Source: Microbacterium murale
GTDB lineage: Bacteria; Actinomycetota; Actinomycetes; Actinomycetales; Microbacteriaceae
Assembly: GCF_014635185.1 (NCBI RefSeq)
Contig: NZ_BMCM01000007.1
Location: 62,001 to 126,000, forward strand
DNA: 64,000 bases
Direction: 5' to 3'
Shown here: positions 9,545 to 19,210 of the stretch, one piece after another
Layout: each line of letters begins with the position of its first letter
Position numbering within the stretch: the stretch's first letter is position 1
Program-made: the position numbers and the translations under genes
The notes under the pieces: generated by a model
What the model was told of the DNA's origin: nothing
What the model saw: only the letters and a program-made list of their open reading frames with translations
Database searches by the model: none

Positions 9545-11250
9545 GCAGACCGCTCGTGCGCGGCATCCTGAGCCCAGCGATGACTGTGATCCCGGCCCGC
9601 GGCCGCCGCTGCGCGCCGTGAGATGTCATCCACGGCCGCGGTCAGCGCCGTGCTCTCGATGCCGACGACATCGCCGAGCACGGGGCCCGTGACGCTGTGC
9701 ACCTTGAGCGCCGCGACGCGCTGCGCCCGATCGATCGGCCCCTGCGCTGCTGAGACGCCCTGCATCCGGGCGAGCGGGAACACCGCGAGCTTGCGCCAGA
9801 AGTTGCCGCGCCGCATGATCACGCCGAAATCCGTGACCGCGAAGCCGTGGCGCTTCCACGAGAAGGGTCGGCGCCACCAGCCGCGCCGCTGCAGCACCTG
9901 ATACGGGTCGCCCGCCTGCGGGCCGAAGATGCCCTGCTCCCAGATGAGAGGACGATCCGCCTCGGGCATGTCGGGAAGAACCAGCGCGAGCACGCGCTCG
10001 ACGTCAGCGCGGGTGCCAACCGGCAGCACGATGTTGAACTGCTGCGCGGTGCTGGACTGTTGCTGGGATGCGCTCTTGCCGCTCATTCGATTGATCTTGA
10101 TCGTCCACCAGCCGAACGGCCGCCACAGGATCGACTGCGTCACCTCGACGGCGAAGATGCGCCCCGGCGGGATCGTCTCCGTGACGGTGGTGAACAGGCC
10201 GAACGTGATGCGCACGCCGTCGGGCGTCGGCGCGATCGAATAGCGCAGCGACCGGGAGATCTGCGCCCAGACGATGGCGAAGGCCGCGATGACGAAGGGA
10301 ACTCCCATGCCGAGCGTGATCCCGACGACGCCGATCCACGCATCCTCGTCGCCGTCCGAGAGGATCGCGGGGATGACGAAGGCGAGCGTCACGCCGAAGA
10401 TGAGCATGAAGAATGCCAGCCACAGCACGCCGGCGAGCACCTGGGATCCGACGAGTCGTCCGGTCGGGATCTTGACCACGCTCTCGGGTGCGACATCGCC
10501 CAGGTCGACTCCGCCGATGAGGTCGTTCACTCCCCCGTTCATCGAGCCGATGAGCTGTGAGCGCATCGTCGTGGCACCGGCAGTGCCGGCGCTCTGCGGC
10601 GACCCGCCATGCTGTCTGGCCTCGCGTGCCGCGCGCGCACCGGATGCGAGGCGGAGGATGTCCGATCGCACCGTCTCGGCCTTGGTCGTCGAGAGGTACT
10701 CCAACGGCACGTTCGCGTCGGTGCCGGCGCCGACGACCTCCAGCTTGGCCATCCCGATCAGACGCGCGGGGAAGGGTCTCGTGAGGTTGACGCCCTGCAC
10801 TCGGTCGAGCGGTGCCCGCCGTTGCGAGCGGAAGATGATGCCCTTTCGTACTTCGACGTGCTCGTCGGAGATGCGGAACTCCTGGAAGCGCCAGACGAGC
10901 CAGAACAGAGCGATCAGTACGATCAGCACACCAAGGACGACGAGGAGTACGACGAGGATGAGGTTGTTCTCGAACACCCAGTCCACCGGATCGCCACCGG
11001 AATAGTCACCGACATGCGCCTCTTCCGGCGCGAACAGTCCGATGGCCCAGAAGATGATCCGGTCGCGGAAGTTGTTCAGCATGAGTCCGGCGACGATGAT
11101 CAACACGAGGCCGCCCTTGAAGAGCGGAGTCAGCGGATGCAGCCGGTGCCATTCGCCGTCGGCGAGCGACTCGCTGCCCGCGGGTGCGGGCGGCACCGGT
11201 GGCAGCGGCGTCTGCGCCGCGGAGGGATCCGGAGGCTGCGGCGTGCTCAC
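9541..11250 (-). CDS. PH domain-containing membrane protein, long (YdbT-like)
   Basis: 569-aa membrane protein with at least two bacterial PH (DUF304/bPH2) domains. A Pro-rich N-terminus leads to two hydrophobic helices (about residues 48-66 and 95-120), a PH domain (EFRISDEHVEVRKGIIFRSQRRAPLDRVQGVNLTRP), another helix pair (about 270-330), a second PH module (YSIAPTPDGVRITFGLFTTVTETIPPGRI) and a third degenerate one near FAVTDFGVIMRRGNFWRKL. Start is GTG at 11250, overlapping the stop of the smaller PH gene (GTGA). Such pairs are common in Gram-positives; function unknown. Confidence 0.78.
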   Translation of the reverse strand: MSTPQPPDPSAAQTPLPPVPPAPAGSESLADGEWHRLHPLTPLFKGGLVLIIVAGLMLNNFRDRIIFWAIGLFAPEEAHVGDYSGGDPVDWVFENNLILVVLLVVLGVLIVLIALFWLVWRFQEFRISDEHVEVRKGIIFRSQRRAPLDRVQGVNLTRPFPARLIGMAKLEVVGAGTDANVPLEYLSTTKAETVRSDILRLASGARAAREARQHGGSPQSAGTAGATTMRSQLIGSMNGGVNDLIGGVDLGDVAPESVVKIPTGRLVGSQVLAGVLWLAFFMLIFGVTLAFVIPAILSDGDEDAWIGVVGITLGMGVPFVIAAFAIVWAQISRSLRYSIAPTPDGVRITFGLFTTVTETIPPGRIFAVEVTQSILWRPFGWWTIKINRMSGKSASQQQSSTAQQFNIVLPVGTRADVERVLALVLPDMPEADRPLIWEQGIFGPQAGDPYQVLQRRGWWRRPFSWKRHGFAVTDFGVIMRRGNFWRKLAVFPLARMQGVSAAQGPIDRAQRVAALKVHSVTGPVLGDVVGIESTALTAAVDDISRRAAAAAGRDHSHRWAQDAAHERSA

Positions 11251-12032
11251 AGGCCGGTCCGCCGGGTCTCGGCGACGTCGATGAGAGTGTCGCGAAGTGC
11301 TTCTGCGGCCGCCTGGGTGAGACCGGGGATCTGCACCCCCGTCGTCGCTGCGGCCGTGACCATCTTGAGCTGGGAGACGCCGAAGGCCCGGTCAAGCGGC
11401 CCGTGTGTGATGTCGACGAGCTGCATCCGTCCGTACGGCACGGCGATGATCCGCTGCCAGAGGATGCCCTTGCGGAACACGATGTCATCGGCGCGCAGCA
11501 TGAAGCCGATCGCCCTGGCCTGACGCGGAAGGATCACCAGAGTGATGATCATCATCACACTGATGATCCCGGCCGGGATCCAGATCCAGGTCTGGTGCAG
11601 GACGAGGCCGAGGATCAGCGCTGCGACGATCACCAGCGCGAGAAGGATGCCGTTCTGCAGGAACTGCGACACGACGTAGCGCGGCGAGATCTGGTGCCAT
11701 CTGCCGTCGAGATCGATGCGCCCTGCGCCCCGCGGTTCGCGGAGCTTCTCGTACGTGCCCTCGTCGAGGACCGGAGGCGTGGCGATGGGAGTGGCCGGTG
11801 CCACCGGGCTGGCCGGCGCCGCCGTCTGAGGTGCAGGAGGACTCACCTGCGGCGCGGCGGGCGCGGGGTTCTGCGGTGCCGACGTCGGCACGGGAGGCGC
11901 TGGCGGCGCGGGTGGCGCGGGCGGGATGTTCGGCTGCGGCGACGGGTGCACCGGTGGCTGCGTCGAGGATGGTTGCGTCGGCTCAGCGCCCGGCGTCGGC
12001 TCCGGTGGAGGGGTCGTCTGGCTGTCGGTCAT
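11247..12032 (-). CDS. PH domain-containing membrane protein, short
   Basis: 261-aa partner of the long PH-domain gene. The first about 100 residues are a Pro/Ala/Thr-rich cytosolic linker (PPAPPAPPAPPVP), followed by a globular stretch (WHQISPRYVVSQFLQNG), two transmembrane helices (about 135-180) and one PH/DUF304 domain (AIGFMLRADDIVFRKGILWQRIIAVPYGRMQLVDITHGPLDR). Its beginning overlaps the end of the DUF3180 gene by 50 bp, an unusually long overlap for this operon; a later start would have to lie inside the Pro-rich region. Confidence 0.75.
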   Translation of the reverse strand: MTDSQTTPPPEPTPGAEPTQPSSTQPPVHPSPQPNIPPAPPAPPAPPVPTSAPQNPAPAAPQVSPPAPQTAAPASPVAPATPIATPPVLDEGTYEKLREPRGAGRIDLDGRWHQISPRYVVSQFLQNGILLALVIVAALILGLVLHQTWIWIPAGIISVMMIITLVILPRQARAIGFMLRADDIVFRKGILWQRIIAVPYGRMQLVDITHGPLDRAFGVSQLKMVTAAATTGVQIPGLTQAAAEALRDTLIDVAETRRTGL

Positions 12033-12471
12033 CAGGATCCTTCGGCAGTGTGCAGAACTGTTCGGCCACGAGCGCGGCCACCACGAGAACGAGCGAACTC
12101 GCTATGAGGGCGGCCATCGCCACAATCGACCCTACCTGGGGATCAACGGGCCGCGACAGCAGGAAGATCAGCAGTCCGGCGCCGAAGCCCGACATGATCG
12201 CGCCGAGCAGGCTGGAGGCCCGCGCGAGGGTCGCGGCGCGCAATGCCCGGAACGGGTCGATGCGCCCCTGGGACGTACCGCGCACACTGCGGCGAACAGG
12301 CCAGGCGATGGCGAGAACCGCAGCGGCGAGCAGCAGCAGGAGCACGGGCAGGAATCCCGACGGAGCGAATGTCGCCCTCCCCGACACTGTCAGCAGATGA
12401 TCGATGAGGTAGCCCACGCCACCGCCGACCACGGCCAGGAGGATGAGGATCGGAACCGAGGTGCGCTTCAT
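11983..12471 (-). CDS. DUF3180 family membrane protein
   Basis: 162-aa membrane protein with four hydrophobic helices (MKRTSVPILILLAVVGGGVGYL; LPVLLLLLAAAVLAIAW; SLLGAIMSGFGAGLLIFLL; VAMAALIASSLVLVVAALVA). Family and position immediately after folK match the actinobacterial arrangement (compare the Mycobacterium tuberculosis folK-downstream gene). The ATG at 12471 overlaps the folK stop by 4 bp. The frame is open upstream but reads as an arginine-rich shadow of folK. Function unknown. Confidence 0.75.
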   Translation of the reverse strand: MKRTSVPILILLAVVGGGVGYLIDHLLTVSGRATFAPSGFLPVLLLLLAAAVLAIAWPVRRSVRGTSQGRIDPFRALRAATLARASSLLGAIMSGFGAGLLIFLLSRPVDPQVGSIVAMAALIASSLVLVVAALVAEQFCTLPKDPDDRQPDDPSTGADAGR

Positions 12472-13055
12472 CCGCGCCCCGAATCGTCGGCTGTGTCGTC
12501 GGCTGTGCCGTCGTCGGTGCCGCCGCCCGCGGCATCCGCTCGCAGGCCCGCCGCGAGGTCGGCGATCCGGCCTCGCCCGGGGATCTCGCCCTCCGGATCG
12601 ACGCTGAGCCACGGGTCGAGCACGAAAAGCCGCTCTGCGGCGCGCGGATGCGGCAGCAGCAGGTGGGGATCGTCGGAGACGATGTCGCCATAGGTGATCA
12701 GATCGAGATCGAGCGTTCGATCGCCCCAGCGTTCGCGGCGCTCGCGGCCGTGCTCCTCTTCGATCGCGTGCAGCATGCCCAGCAGCACTTCTGGAGCGAG
12801 GCGGGTGGAGACGATCGCGACGGCGTTGACGTAGCCGGGCGCGTCCGGATCAGGGCCGTCCACCCGCACCGCGACGGTCTCGTAGAGCTCGGACAACCGC
12901 ACGTCATCCACGAGCGGGAGCCTCGAGATGCGCTCCACCGCACGACGGATGGTCTCGCGACGGTCGCCGAGGTTGGCGCCGAGCGCGACCACAGCGGTCG
13001 CGGCATCACGCCCGGGACGCGGGTCGGGACGGACGGGAGGCGGCTTGCGGATCAC
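12468..13055 (-). CDS. folK: 6-hydroxymethyl-7,8-dihydropterin pyrophosphokinase
   Basis: 195-aa enzyme that transfers pyrophosphate from ATP to 6-hydroxymethyl-dihydropterin in folate synthesis. Seen: AVVALGANLGDRRETI at the start of the fold, YETVAVRV..GYVNAV, and the signature RWGDRTLDLDLITYGD, then LPHPRAAERLFVLDPW. The C-terminal about 20 residues are an acidic Asp/Gly/Thr tail not needed for the fold. Start is GTG at 13055, coupled to the folB stop (GTGA). Confidence 0.93.
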   Translation of the reverse strand: MIRKPPPVRPDPRPGRDAATAVVALGANLGDRRETIRRAVERISRLPLVDDVRLSELYETVAVRVDGPDPDAPGYVNAVAIVSTRLAPEVLLGMLHAIEEEHGRERRERWGDRTLDLDLITYGDIVSDDPHLLLPHPRAAERLFVLDPWLSVDPEGEIPGRGRIADLAAGLRADAAGGGTDDGTADDTADDSGRG

Positions 13056-13438
13056 TGCGGCATTCCCTGGCGCGAACGGCTGATCGTGACAGACACGTCG
13101 GAGAACGTCAGCGCGATGGGCGCGTGCGGCTTGTGCACGGTGACGTCGACCTGCTGCACCTTCGGGTCTGCGAGTACGACATCGGCGATGCGCTGCGCGA
13201 GAGTCTCGATGAGGTTGACCGGCTCACCGGCCACCACCGCCGCGACGTGCTCTGCCAGCTCGCCGTAGTGGACCGTGTCGACCACGTCGTCGGATGCTGC
13301 GGCATCCGCCAACTCGAGATGCAGGCGCAGATCGATCACGAACTCCTGACCGTTCTCACGCTCGTGCGCGAAGACACCGTGTCGCCCGAAGACGGTGAGC
13401 CCGGTGAGCTGGATTTCGTCGAGGTTCGGCACGCTCAT
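13052..13438 (-). CDS. folB: dihydroneopterin aldolase
   Basis: 128-aa enzyme converting 7,8-dihydroneopterin to 6-hydroxymethyl-dihydropterin and glycolaldehyde. It carries GLTVFGRHGVFAHERENGQEFVIDLRL, the conserved Glu-containing opening, then VDTVHYGELAE and a C-terminal VTVHKPHAPI, where the Lys is the expected catalytic residue. Length is typical. The ATG at 13438 overlaps the folP stop (ATGA). The open frame extends upstream but only as shadow sequence. Confidence 0.93.
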   Translation of the reverse strand: MSVPNLDEIQLTGLTVFGRHGVFAHERENGQEFVIDLRLHLELADAAASDDVVDTVHYGELAEHVAAVVAGEPVNLIETLAQRIADVVLADPKVQQVDVTVHKPHAPIALTFSDVSVTISRSRQGMPQ

Positions 13439-14232
13439 CCCTCCCAGGCGTGTGCGACAGCAAGCGCATCGCGGGTCGTGGCGACATCGTGCACGCGCAC
13501 CGCCCACACGCCGTGACGCACGGCAAGCGCGCTGGTCACGGCAGTCGCGAGGTCTCTCCGCGACTCATCGACTTCGCCGGCTCCATCGAGTGTCTCGACC
13601 AGGAATCGCTTTCGCGACGTGCCGATCAGCACACGATGCCCGAGAGCGGTGATGTCGTCGAGGCCGCGCAGCACTTCCCAGTTCTGCACACCGGCCTTGG
13701 CGAAGCCGATGCCGGGGTCGACGATCAGACGCGCCGGGGCGATGCCTGCCGCCGCTGCGTCACCGACACGCTCGCGCAGTTCGCCTGCCACCTCACGAGA
13801 TGCTCGGTGATACTCGGCTTTCGCATACATGTCATCGGACGGACCCCGCCAGTGGCCGATCGCGAAATCCGCACTGGACTCGGCGACGGCGCTGAACATC
13901 TCGGGGTCGGCGAGTCCGCCTGACACGTCGTTCACGATGCGCGCGCCTGCGCGCACGGCAGCGGCTGCTGTCGACGCGTTGAGCGTGTCGATGCTCACCG
14001 GGATGCCGTGAGCGACGAACTCCTGGATCACCGGGAGCACCCGCTGCTGTTCCACTGCCGCGTCGACGCGCTCGGCCCCGGGCCGGGTGGACTCGCCGCC
14101 GACGTCGAGCACGCTCGCACCGGCATCGCGCAGCGCGAGCCCGTGGGCGATCGCACGTTCGGGATCGATATAGCGGCCGCCGTCGCTGAACGAATCGGGT
14201 GTCACATTGACGATGCCCCAGATGCCGGTCAT
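13435..14232 (-). CDS. folP: dihydropteroate synthase
   Basis: 265-aa enzyme joining p-aminobenzoate to the pterin pyrophosphate, the sulfonamide target. Motifs in order: GIVNVTPDSFSDGG (residues 4-17), LDVGGESTRPGAE, SIDTLN, IVNDVSGG, LIVDPGIGFAK and GTSRKRFL, all at expected spacing for a TIM barrel. The ATG at 14232 overlaps the folE stop (ATGA); the much longer open frame upstream is the arginine-rich antisense-like shadow of folE. Confidence 0.94.
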   Translation of the reverse strand: MTGIWGIVNVTPDSFSDGGRYIDPERAIAHGLALRDAGASVLDVGGESTRPGAERVDAAVEQQRVLPVIQEFVAHGIPVSIDTLNASTAAAAVRAGARIVNDVSGGLADPEMFSAVAESSADFAIGHWRGPSDDMYAKAEYHRASREVAGELRERVGDAAAAGIAPARLIVDPGIGFAKAGVQNWEVLRGLDDITALGHRVLIGTSRKRFLVETLDGAGEVDESRRDLATAVTSALAVRHGVWAVRVHDVATTRDALAVAHAWEG

Positions 14233-14840
14233 CGTCCGTCCTCGGACCTTGTTGTCGAGGTGCCACCGATCAGCGCGATGATCTCCTGTCGTGCGACGGG
14301 CTCGCTGTATTCTCCGCGCGCGGCGATCGTCAGCGTGGATGCTTCGCTCTGACGGCCGCCGCGCATCGTGACGCAGCCGTGCGACGCGTCGAGCACGACG
14401 AGCACGCCACGCGTGTCGAGGTGCTCCGCGATGGTGTCGGCGATCTGCTCGCCCAGACGCTCCTGCACCTGCGGCCGAGCAGCGAGGATCTCGACGACTC
14501 GCACCAGTGCGCCCAGCCCGACGACCTGCTCGCCCGGCAGGTAAGCGATGTGCGCGTGCCCGGCGAACGGCAGCAGGTGATGCTCGCAGACCGAGCGGAA
14601 GCGGATGTCGCGCAGCAGTACCGCACCGGACGGCAGAGTCTCGGGCGCAGGGCCCCTGGCGACGCTGATCGTGCGGGCGAGGGGCGCCGCAGGATCCTCT
14701 CCGACGCCGGCGAAGAACTCGGCGTACAGCTCGGCCATGCGCGCCGGTGTCTGCCTGAGCCCTGGGCGCTCCGGGTCCTCGCCGATCGCCTCGAGGAGCT
14801 CTCGGGTCAGCCGTTCGACACGCGCCGGGTCGACGGCCAC
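14229..14840 (-). CDS. folE: GTP cyclohydrolase I
   Basis: 203-aa enzyme making dihydroneopterin triphosphate from GTP, the first folate step. Zinc and active-site motifs are present: SVCEHHLLPFAGHAHIAYLP and SHGCVTMRGGRQ, plus RPGLRQTPARMAELY near the start. The GTG at 14840 gives VAVDPARVERLTRELLEAIG, two bases after the ftsH stop, and matches family length; a start further upstream would invade ftsH. Confidence 0.93.
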   Translation of the reverse strand: MAVDPARVERLTRELLEAIGEDPERPGLRQTPARMAELYAEFFAGVGEDPAAPLARTISVARGPAPETLPSGAVLLRDIRFRSVCEHHLLPFAGHAHIAYLPGEQVVGLGALVRVVEILAARPQVQERLGEQIADTIAEHLDTRGVLVVLDASHGCVTMRGGRQSEASTLTIAARGEYSEPVARQEIIALIGGTSTTRSEDGR

Positions 14841-14842
14841 GA

Positions 14843-16858
14843 TCAGGCCGTCGCCGGCCGGGCCTGCCCGGATGCGGGTGCGTTGCCGACCTGGCCGCGG
14901 GATGCCGTGGCATCCGCCGACCCGTCCACCGACGCTGCGGCATCCACGGGGATCACACGCGTTGGCACATCGATCGGCGGACGATCCGACACCGGGCGCT
15001 CGCGGCTGGAGAGCCACAGGGGCCGCTCTGGGAGCTTGCGGATCTCGGTGAAGATCTCCGCGATCTGGTTGTGATCGAGGGTCTCCTCCTCGAGAAGCGC
15101 GAGGGCGAGACGGTCGAGGATGTCACGGTTGTCGCTGATCACCTGGTAGGCCTCATCGTGCGCCTGCTCGATGAGCGCGCGCACCTGGCCGTCGACGCGC
15201 TCGGCGATCGTCTCGGAGTACTCGCGGCCGCGGCCCATGTCACGACCCGCGAACGGCTCGCCGCCCTCGGAGCCGAGCTTGACCGGTCCGAGATCGGTGG
15301 TCATGCCGTACTCGATGACCATCTTGCGGGCGATGCTCGTCGCCTTCTCGATGTCGTTCGAGGCGCCGGTGGTCGGATCATGGAAGACAAGCTCCTCGGC
15401 GACGCGGCCACCCATGGCGTACGTGAGCTGATCCTGCAGCTCGTTGCGCGTGACCGAGTACTTGTCGTCGAGCGGCATCACCATCGTGTAGCCCAGAGCC
15501 TTGCCGCGGGGCAGGATCGTGATCTTGGTCACCGGATCGGTGTAGTTCATCGCCGCCGCGGCGAGCGCGTGTCCGCCCTCGTGGTACGCGGTGATGAGCT
15601 TCTCGCGGTCCTTCATGACGCGCGTGCGGCGCTGCGGGCCGGCGATGACACGGTCGATGGCCTCGTCGAGGGCACGGTTGTCGACCAGTTGCGCGTTCGA
15701 GCGTGCGGTGAGCAGTGCTGCCTCGTTGAGGACGTTCGCCAGGTCGGCGCCGGTGAAGCCGGGAGTCTTGCGGGCGACGACCTCGAGGTCGACGCTCTTC
15801 GCGAGCGGCTTGCCCTTGGCGTGCACCTGCAGGATGTGCAGGCGGCCCTTGAGGTCGGGGGCGTCGATGCCGATCTGCCGATCGAACCGGCCCGGTCGCA
15901 GCAGCGCGGGGTCGAGGATGTCAGCGCGGTTCGTCGCCGCGATGACGATGACGTTCGCGTTCGGGTCGAAACCGTCCATCTCGACGAGCATCTGGTTCAG
16001 CGTCTGCTCGCGCTCGTCGTTTCCGCCACCCATGCCGGCGCCGCGGTGACGTCCGACGGCGTCGATCTCATCGATGAAGATGATGGCGGGGGCGTTCTCC
16101 TTGGCCTGGTTGAACAGGTCGCGCACGCGGGAGGCACCGACGCCGACGAACATCTCGACGAAGTCCGAGCCGGAGATCGAGTAGAACGGAGCGCCGGCCT
16201 CGCCTGCGACAGCGCGGGCGAGGAGGGTCTTACCTGTTCCTGGAGGGCCGTACAGCAGCACGCCCTTCGGGATGCGGGCACCGATCGCCTGGAACTTCGC
16301 AGGGTTCTGAAGGAAGTCCTTGATCTCCTCGAGTTCCTCGATGGCTTCATCCGCACCGGCGACGTCGGCGAACGTGACCGTCGGGGTCTCCTTGTTGGCG
16401 AGCTTGGCCTTCGACTTCCCGAACTGCATGACCTTGCCGCCGCCACCCTGCATCGACGAGAGCAGCCACCAGAACAGCAGGCCGAGCAGCACGAGGGGAA
16501 GCAGAAGGGAGAGGAAGCCGTCGAACCACGTCGCGCGAGGGACGACATCGTTGAACCCGTCCTTCGGGTCGGCCGTGGTGATGGCCTCGACGACCTCGTC
16601 TGCGCGTGCGTCCACGTAGTAGAACTGCACGGTCTTGGAGTCTTCGAACGCCTTCGACAGGGTCATGTCGACACGCTGATCACCGTCGGTGTTGGTCACC
16701 TCCGTGACCGTCTCACCGGCCAGCAGGTCGAGGCCCTGCTGGGTGGTGATCGTCTTGGGGGCGCCGAGGTTCGAGATCAGCAGGAACCCGCCGAACAGCA
16801 AAACACCGATCAGCGCCACATACACCAATGGATTCCGGGTGATCTTCTTCACGTCCAT
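14843..16858 (-). CDS. ftsH: ATP-dependent zinc metalloprotease FtsH
   Basis: 671-aa membrane-anchored AAA+ protease that degrades short-lived and misfolded membrane proteins. Transmembrane helix 1 is at about residues 11-30, a periplasmic loop follows, helix 2 at about 112-133. Walker A GPPGTGKT at 204-211, Walker [12 protein letters not shown] near 239, SRH-type region [10 protein letters not shown] near 321, protease zinc motif HEGGH at 426-430. The tail after about residue 615 is a disordered, actinobacteria-style extension. First gene of the coupled ftsH-fol-PH run; hpt lies 73 bp upstream. Confidence 0.95.
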   Translation of the reverse strand: MDVKKITRNPLVYVALIGVLLFGGFLLISNLGAPKTITTQQGLDLLAGETVTEVTNTDGDQRVDMTLSKAFEDSKTVQFYYVDARADEVVEAITTADPKDGFNDVVPRATWFDGFLSLLLPLVLLGLLFWWLLSSMQGGGGKVMQFGKSKAKLANKETPTVTFADVAGADEAIEELEEIKDFLQNPAKFQAIGARIPKGVLLYGPPGTGKTLLARAVAGEAGAPFYSISGSDFVEMFVGVGASRVRDLFNQAKENAPAIIFIDEIDAVGRHRGAGMGGGNDEREQTLNQMLVEMDGFDPNANVIVIAATNRADILDPALLRPGRFDRQIGIDAPDLKGRLHILQVHAKGKPLAKSVDLEVVARKTPGFTGADLANVLNEAALLTARSNAQLVDNRALDEAIDRVIAGPQRRTRVMKDREKLITAYHEGGHALAAAAMNYTDPVTKITILPRGKALGYTMVMPLDDKYSVTRNELQDQLTYAMGGRVAEELVFHDPTTGASNDIEKATSIARKMVIEYGMTTDLGPVKLGSEGGEPFAGRDMGRGREYSETIAERVDGQVRALIEQAHDEAYQVISDNRDILDRLALALLEEETLDHNQIAEIFTEIRKLPERPLWLSSRERPVSDRPPIDVPTRVIPVDAAASVDGSADATASRGQVGNAPASGQARPATA

Positions 16859-16931
16859 GATCCGTTCAGCGTATCGCGCCGTACTTTACGGTCCGCTGGG
16901 ATTCGCCCACGGCGTACGCCGCGACTCGGAA

Positions 16932-17483
16932 TCAGCTGTACACGTGGGGTGCGAGCACCGCGACATCGCGCAGGTTGCGGTAGCGCTCGTCGAAGTCGAG
17001 GCCGTACCCGACGACGAACTCGGTCGGGATGTCGAAGCCGACGTACTTGCAGTCGATCTCGACCTTCGCGGCGTCCGGCTTGCGCAGGAGCGCCAGCACC
17101 TCGATCGACTCTGGACCGCGGGACTCGAAGTTCTCCAGCAGCCAGCTCAGCGTCAGGCCGGAGTCGATGATGTCCTCGACGATCAGCACGTGCTTGCCGT
17201 GCAGGTCGGTGTCGAGGTCCTTGCGGATCTGCACGACACCGCTGGACTTGGTGCTGGAGCCGTAGCTGGAGACCGCCATCCAGTCCATCGGCGCGTGGAA
17301 CGGCAGCTCGCGGGCGAAGTCGGCCATCACCATGATGGCGCCCTTCAACACTCCGACGAGCAGGAGATCCTTGCCTTCGTAGTCCTTCGCGACCTGGGTG
17401 GCGAGTTCAGCGAGCTTCGCTTTGATCTCCTCCTCGGTGACGAGGATGTCGGAAAGGTCGTCCTGGATCTCCGCGGCGCGCAT
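16932..17483 (-). CDS. hpt: hypoxanthine phosphoribosyltransferase
   Basis: 183-aa purine salvage enzyme converting hypoxanthine or guanine plus PRPP to IMP or GMP. Seen: LLVGVLKGAIMVMADFARELP, the flexible-loop region SYGSSTKSSGVVQIRKDLD, the PRPP-binding motif VLIVEDIIDSGLTLSWLL and C-terminal VGYGLDFDERYRNL. Length and order upstream of ftsH match actinobacteria. The ATG at 17483 starts MRAAEIQDDLSDILVTEEEI. Confidence 0.93.
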   Translation of the reverse strand: MRAAEIQDDLSDILVTEEEIKAKLAELATQVAKDYEGKDLLLVGVLKGAIMVMADFARELPFHAPMDWMAVSSYGSSTKSSGVVQIRKDLDTDLHGKHVLIVEDIIDSGLTLSWLLENFESRGPESIEVLALLRKPDAAKVEIDCKYVGFDIPTEFVVGYGLDFDERYRNLRDVAVLAPHVYS

Positions 17484-17568
17484 GCATCGATTTTAGTGAC
17501 ACGATCCTGTGCGTGCGCACTACTGTGAGCGGTGAGGCGCGCGGACGCCCGCCGAAGGAAGGAATCTC

Positions 17569-18153
17569 ATGGCTCTTGACGACATCCTCAAGCAGGTGCC
17601 GATCGATGACATCGCGGCGAAGCTCAACGTCTCGCCCGACGTCGCGAAGGCCGCGGTCGAGCAGGGCGGCGCCGTGCTGCTCGGTGGGCTGGCGAAGAAT
17701 GCCGCCAGCGAGAAAGGCTCCGCGGCGATCCAGAATGCTCTGCGCAAGCATGAGGGCAAGGCCGGCGTCTCCAAGGTGGATGAGGTCGATCAGGCCGACG
17801 GCGACAAGATCGTCACGCACGTGCTCGGCGACGAGAAGCAGCAGGTCACGTCGAAGCTGAACTCGTCAGAGAAGACGGCGGGCATCGACTTCGGCAAGCT
17901 CCTCCCGATCCTCGCGCCGATCATCATGGGTCTGATCGCGAACAAGAACAAGGAGAAGTCGACGACCGCGGACGGCGCGGAATCCGGAGGCGGCATCGGC
18001 GACCTCATCGGAGGCCTGATCGGCGGCGGCGACAAGGACGGCTCCGGCGGCGGGATCGGCGATCTGCTCGGCGGGATCCTCGGTGGCGGTTCGTCCTCCG
18101 GCGGTGGTGGGATCGGAGATCTGCTGGGCGGGCTGTTCGGCGGGAAGAAGTAG
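17569..18153 (+). CDS. DUF937 domain-containing protein with GGGIGDLLGG repeats
   Basis: 194-aa protein. Residues 1-110 are the helical DUF937 domain (LDDILKQVPIDDIAAKLNVSPDVAKAAVEQGGAVLLGGLA). A hydrophobic GKLLPILAPIIMGLIA follows, then a Lys-rich hinge and three glycine-rich repeats of the form GGGIGDL(I/L)GG(L/I)(I/L)GG ending GLFGGKK. A GGAAGGAA-type ribosome site precedes the ATG at 17569. It sits on the plus strand between hpt and tilS, interrupting their usual adjacency. Function of DUF937 proteins is not established. Confidence 0.75.
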   Translation: MALDDILKQVPIDDIAAKLNVSPDVAKAAVEQGGAVLLGGLAKNAASEKGSAAIQNALRKHEGKAGVSKVDEVDQADGDKIVTHVLGDEKQQVTSKLNSSEKTAGIDFGKLLPILAPIIMGLIANKNKEKSTTADGAESGGGIGDLIGGLIGGGDKDGSGGGIGDLLGGILGGGSSSGGGGIGDLLGGLFGGKK

Positions 18154-18155
18154 CC

Positions 18156-19145
18156 CTAGCGGGCAGTGAAGACGATCCGGCCTCCGACTCGGGCTGCCGA
18201 GCAGCCCGGAAGGTCGATCGGCCCCTGCCCCGACCAGTCCGTGACGAGGCGCGAGACCTCGACCGTCTGCGTGCGGGTGAGGCTCGCGCCGAATTCGCTG
18301 TGTGCGACGAGGCGGATGATGCGATTGCGCAGTGCCGCGGGGTTGGCGGCGAGCGCGGAGGCGCTGACCGAGATGCCTGCCTCTGCGTGCTCGACGATGT
18401 CTTCGATGGTCTCTCGGATCATCTCGTCGAACGCCTCGGCATCCTCGCGGAGCTGCTCAGCAGTGCGCGCGAGCGCCTTGGCGATGCCGGGGCCGAGTTC
18501 GCTCTCGAGCACAGGCAGTACACGTTCGCGCACGCGGACCCGCGCGAACCGATCGTCGAGATTGTGCGGATCGTCCCACGGCACGAGATCGGATGCTGCG
18601 CAGAACGCGCGCGTCGTCTCACGCCGCACGCCGAGCATCGGGCGAACCCACATCAACCCGTCGTCGTCGGCCCGGTTCGGTGACATCCCCTGCAGGCTCG
18701 CCGCGCCGGCGCCGCGCGCCAGCCCCAGCAGCACGGTCTCCGCCTGGTCATCGAGCGTATGGCCCAGAAGCACCGCGGCAGCACGTTCTTCCTCCGCGAT
18801 CCGGCGCAGCGCCGCGTAGCGCGCATCGCGCGCCGCGGACTCGGGGCCGTCCGCATCGCGGCGCACTTCGACGCGCTTGATCGCAGAGCGGATGCCGAGG
18901 GTCTCGGCCTTCGCTGCGGCCGCAGTCGCAGCATCCGCTGACCCTTCCTGCAGCCCGTGATCGATCGTCGCGCTGACCACCTGCATCCCGCGTGCGCGCG
19001 CTTCGAACGCCGTCGCGGCGACGAGTGCCAGGGAGTCCGCACCGCCGGAGAGCGCGACCACGATGGACGACCGCTCCGGCAACGGGGCCAGGGCAGTGCG
19101 CACGGCGAGGCGGATTTCGGCGATGGCGGGCGACAATGAAGGCAC
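18156..19145 (-). CDS. tilS: tRNA(Ile)-lysidine synthase
   Basis: Modifies the wobble C34 of tRNA-Ile(CAU) to lysidine, letting it read AUA. The PP-loop motif VVALSGGADSLALVAAT lies near residue 29 and is followed by VVSATIDHGLQEGSADAA, LLGHTLDDQAETVLLGLARGAGAASLQGM and VPWDDPHNLDDRFARVRVR, all TilS hallmarks. About 329 aa from the GTG at 19145 (VPSLSPAIAEIR); the frame also offers a GTG at 19193. Neither has a clear ribosome site, so the start is uncertain while the family is firm. Confidence 0.92.
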   Translation of the reverse strand: MPSLSPAIAEIRLAVRTALAPLPERSSIVVALSGGADSLALVAATAFEARARGMQVVSATIDHGLQEGSADAATAAAAKAETLGIRSAIKRVEVRRDADGPESAARDARYAALRRIAEEERAAAVLLGHTLDDQAETVLLGLARGAGAASLQGMSPNRADDDGLMWVRPMLGVRRETTRAFCAASDLVPWDDPHNLDDRFARVRVRERVLPVLESELGPGIAKALARTAEQLREDAEAFDEMIRETIEDIVEHAEAGISVSASALAANPAALRNRIIRLVAHSEFGASLTRTQTVEVSRLVTDWSGQGPIDLPGCSAARVGGRIVFTAR

Positions 19146-19210
19146 ACGCCAACGGTACGGCACCGCGAAACTCCTATCCGCGGCATCCTGCACGGCTCTA
19201 GTCTGAGCCT

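Noticed and set aside
15071-17170. 699-aa open frame antisense to ftsH
   Set aside because: It mirrors the ftsH codons in a high-GC genome, has no family resemblance, and the ftsH frame is unmistakable.
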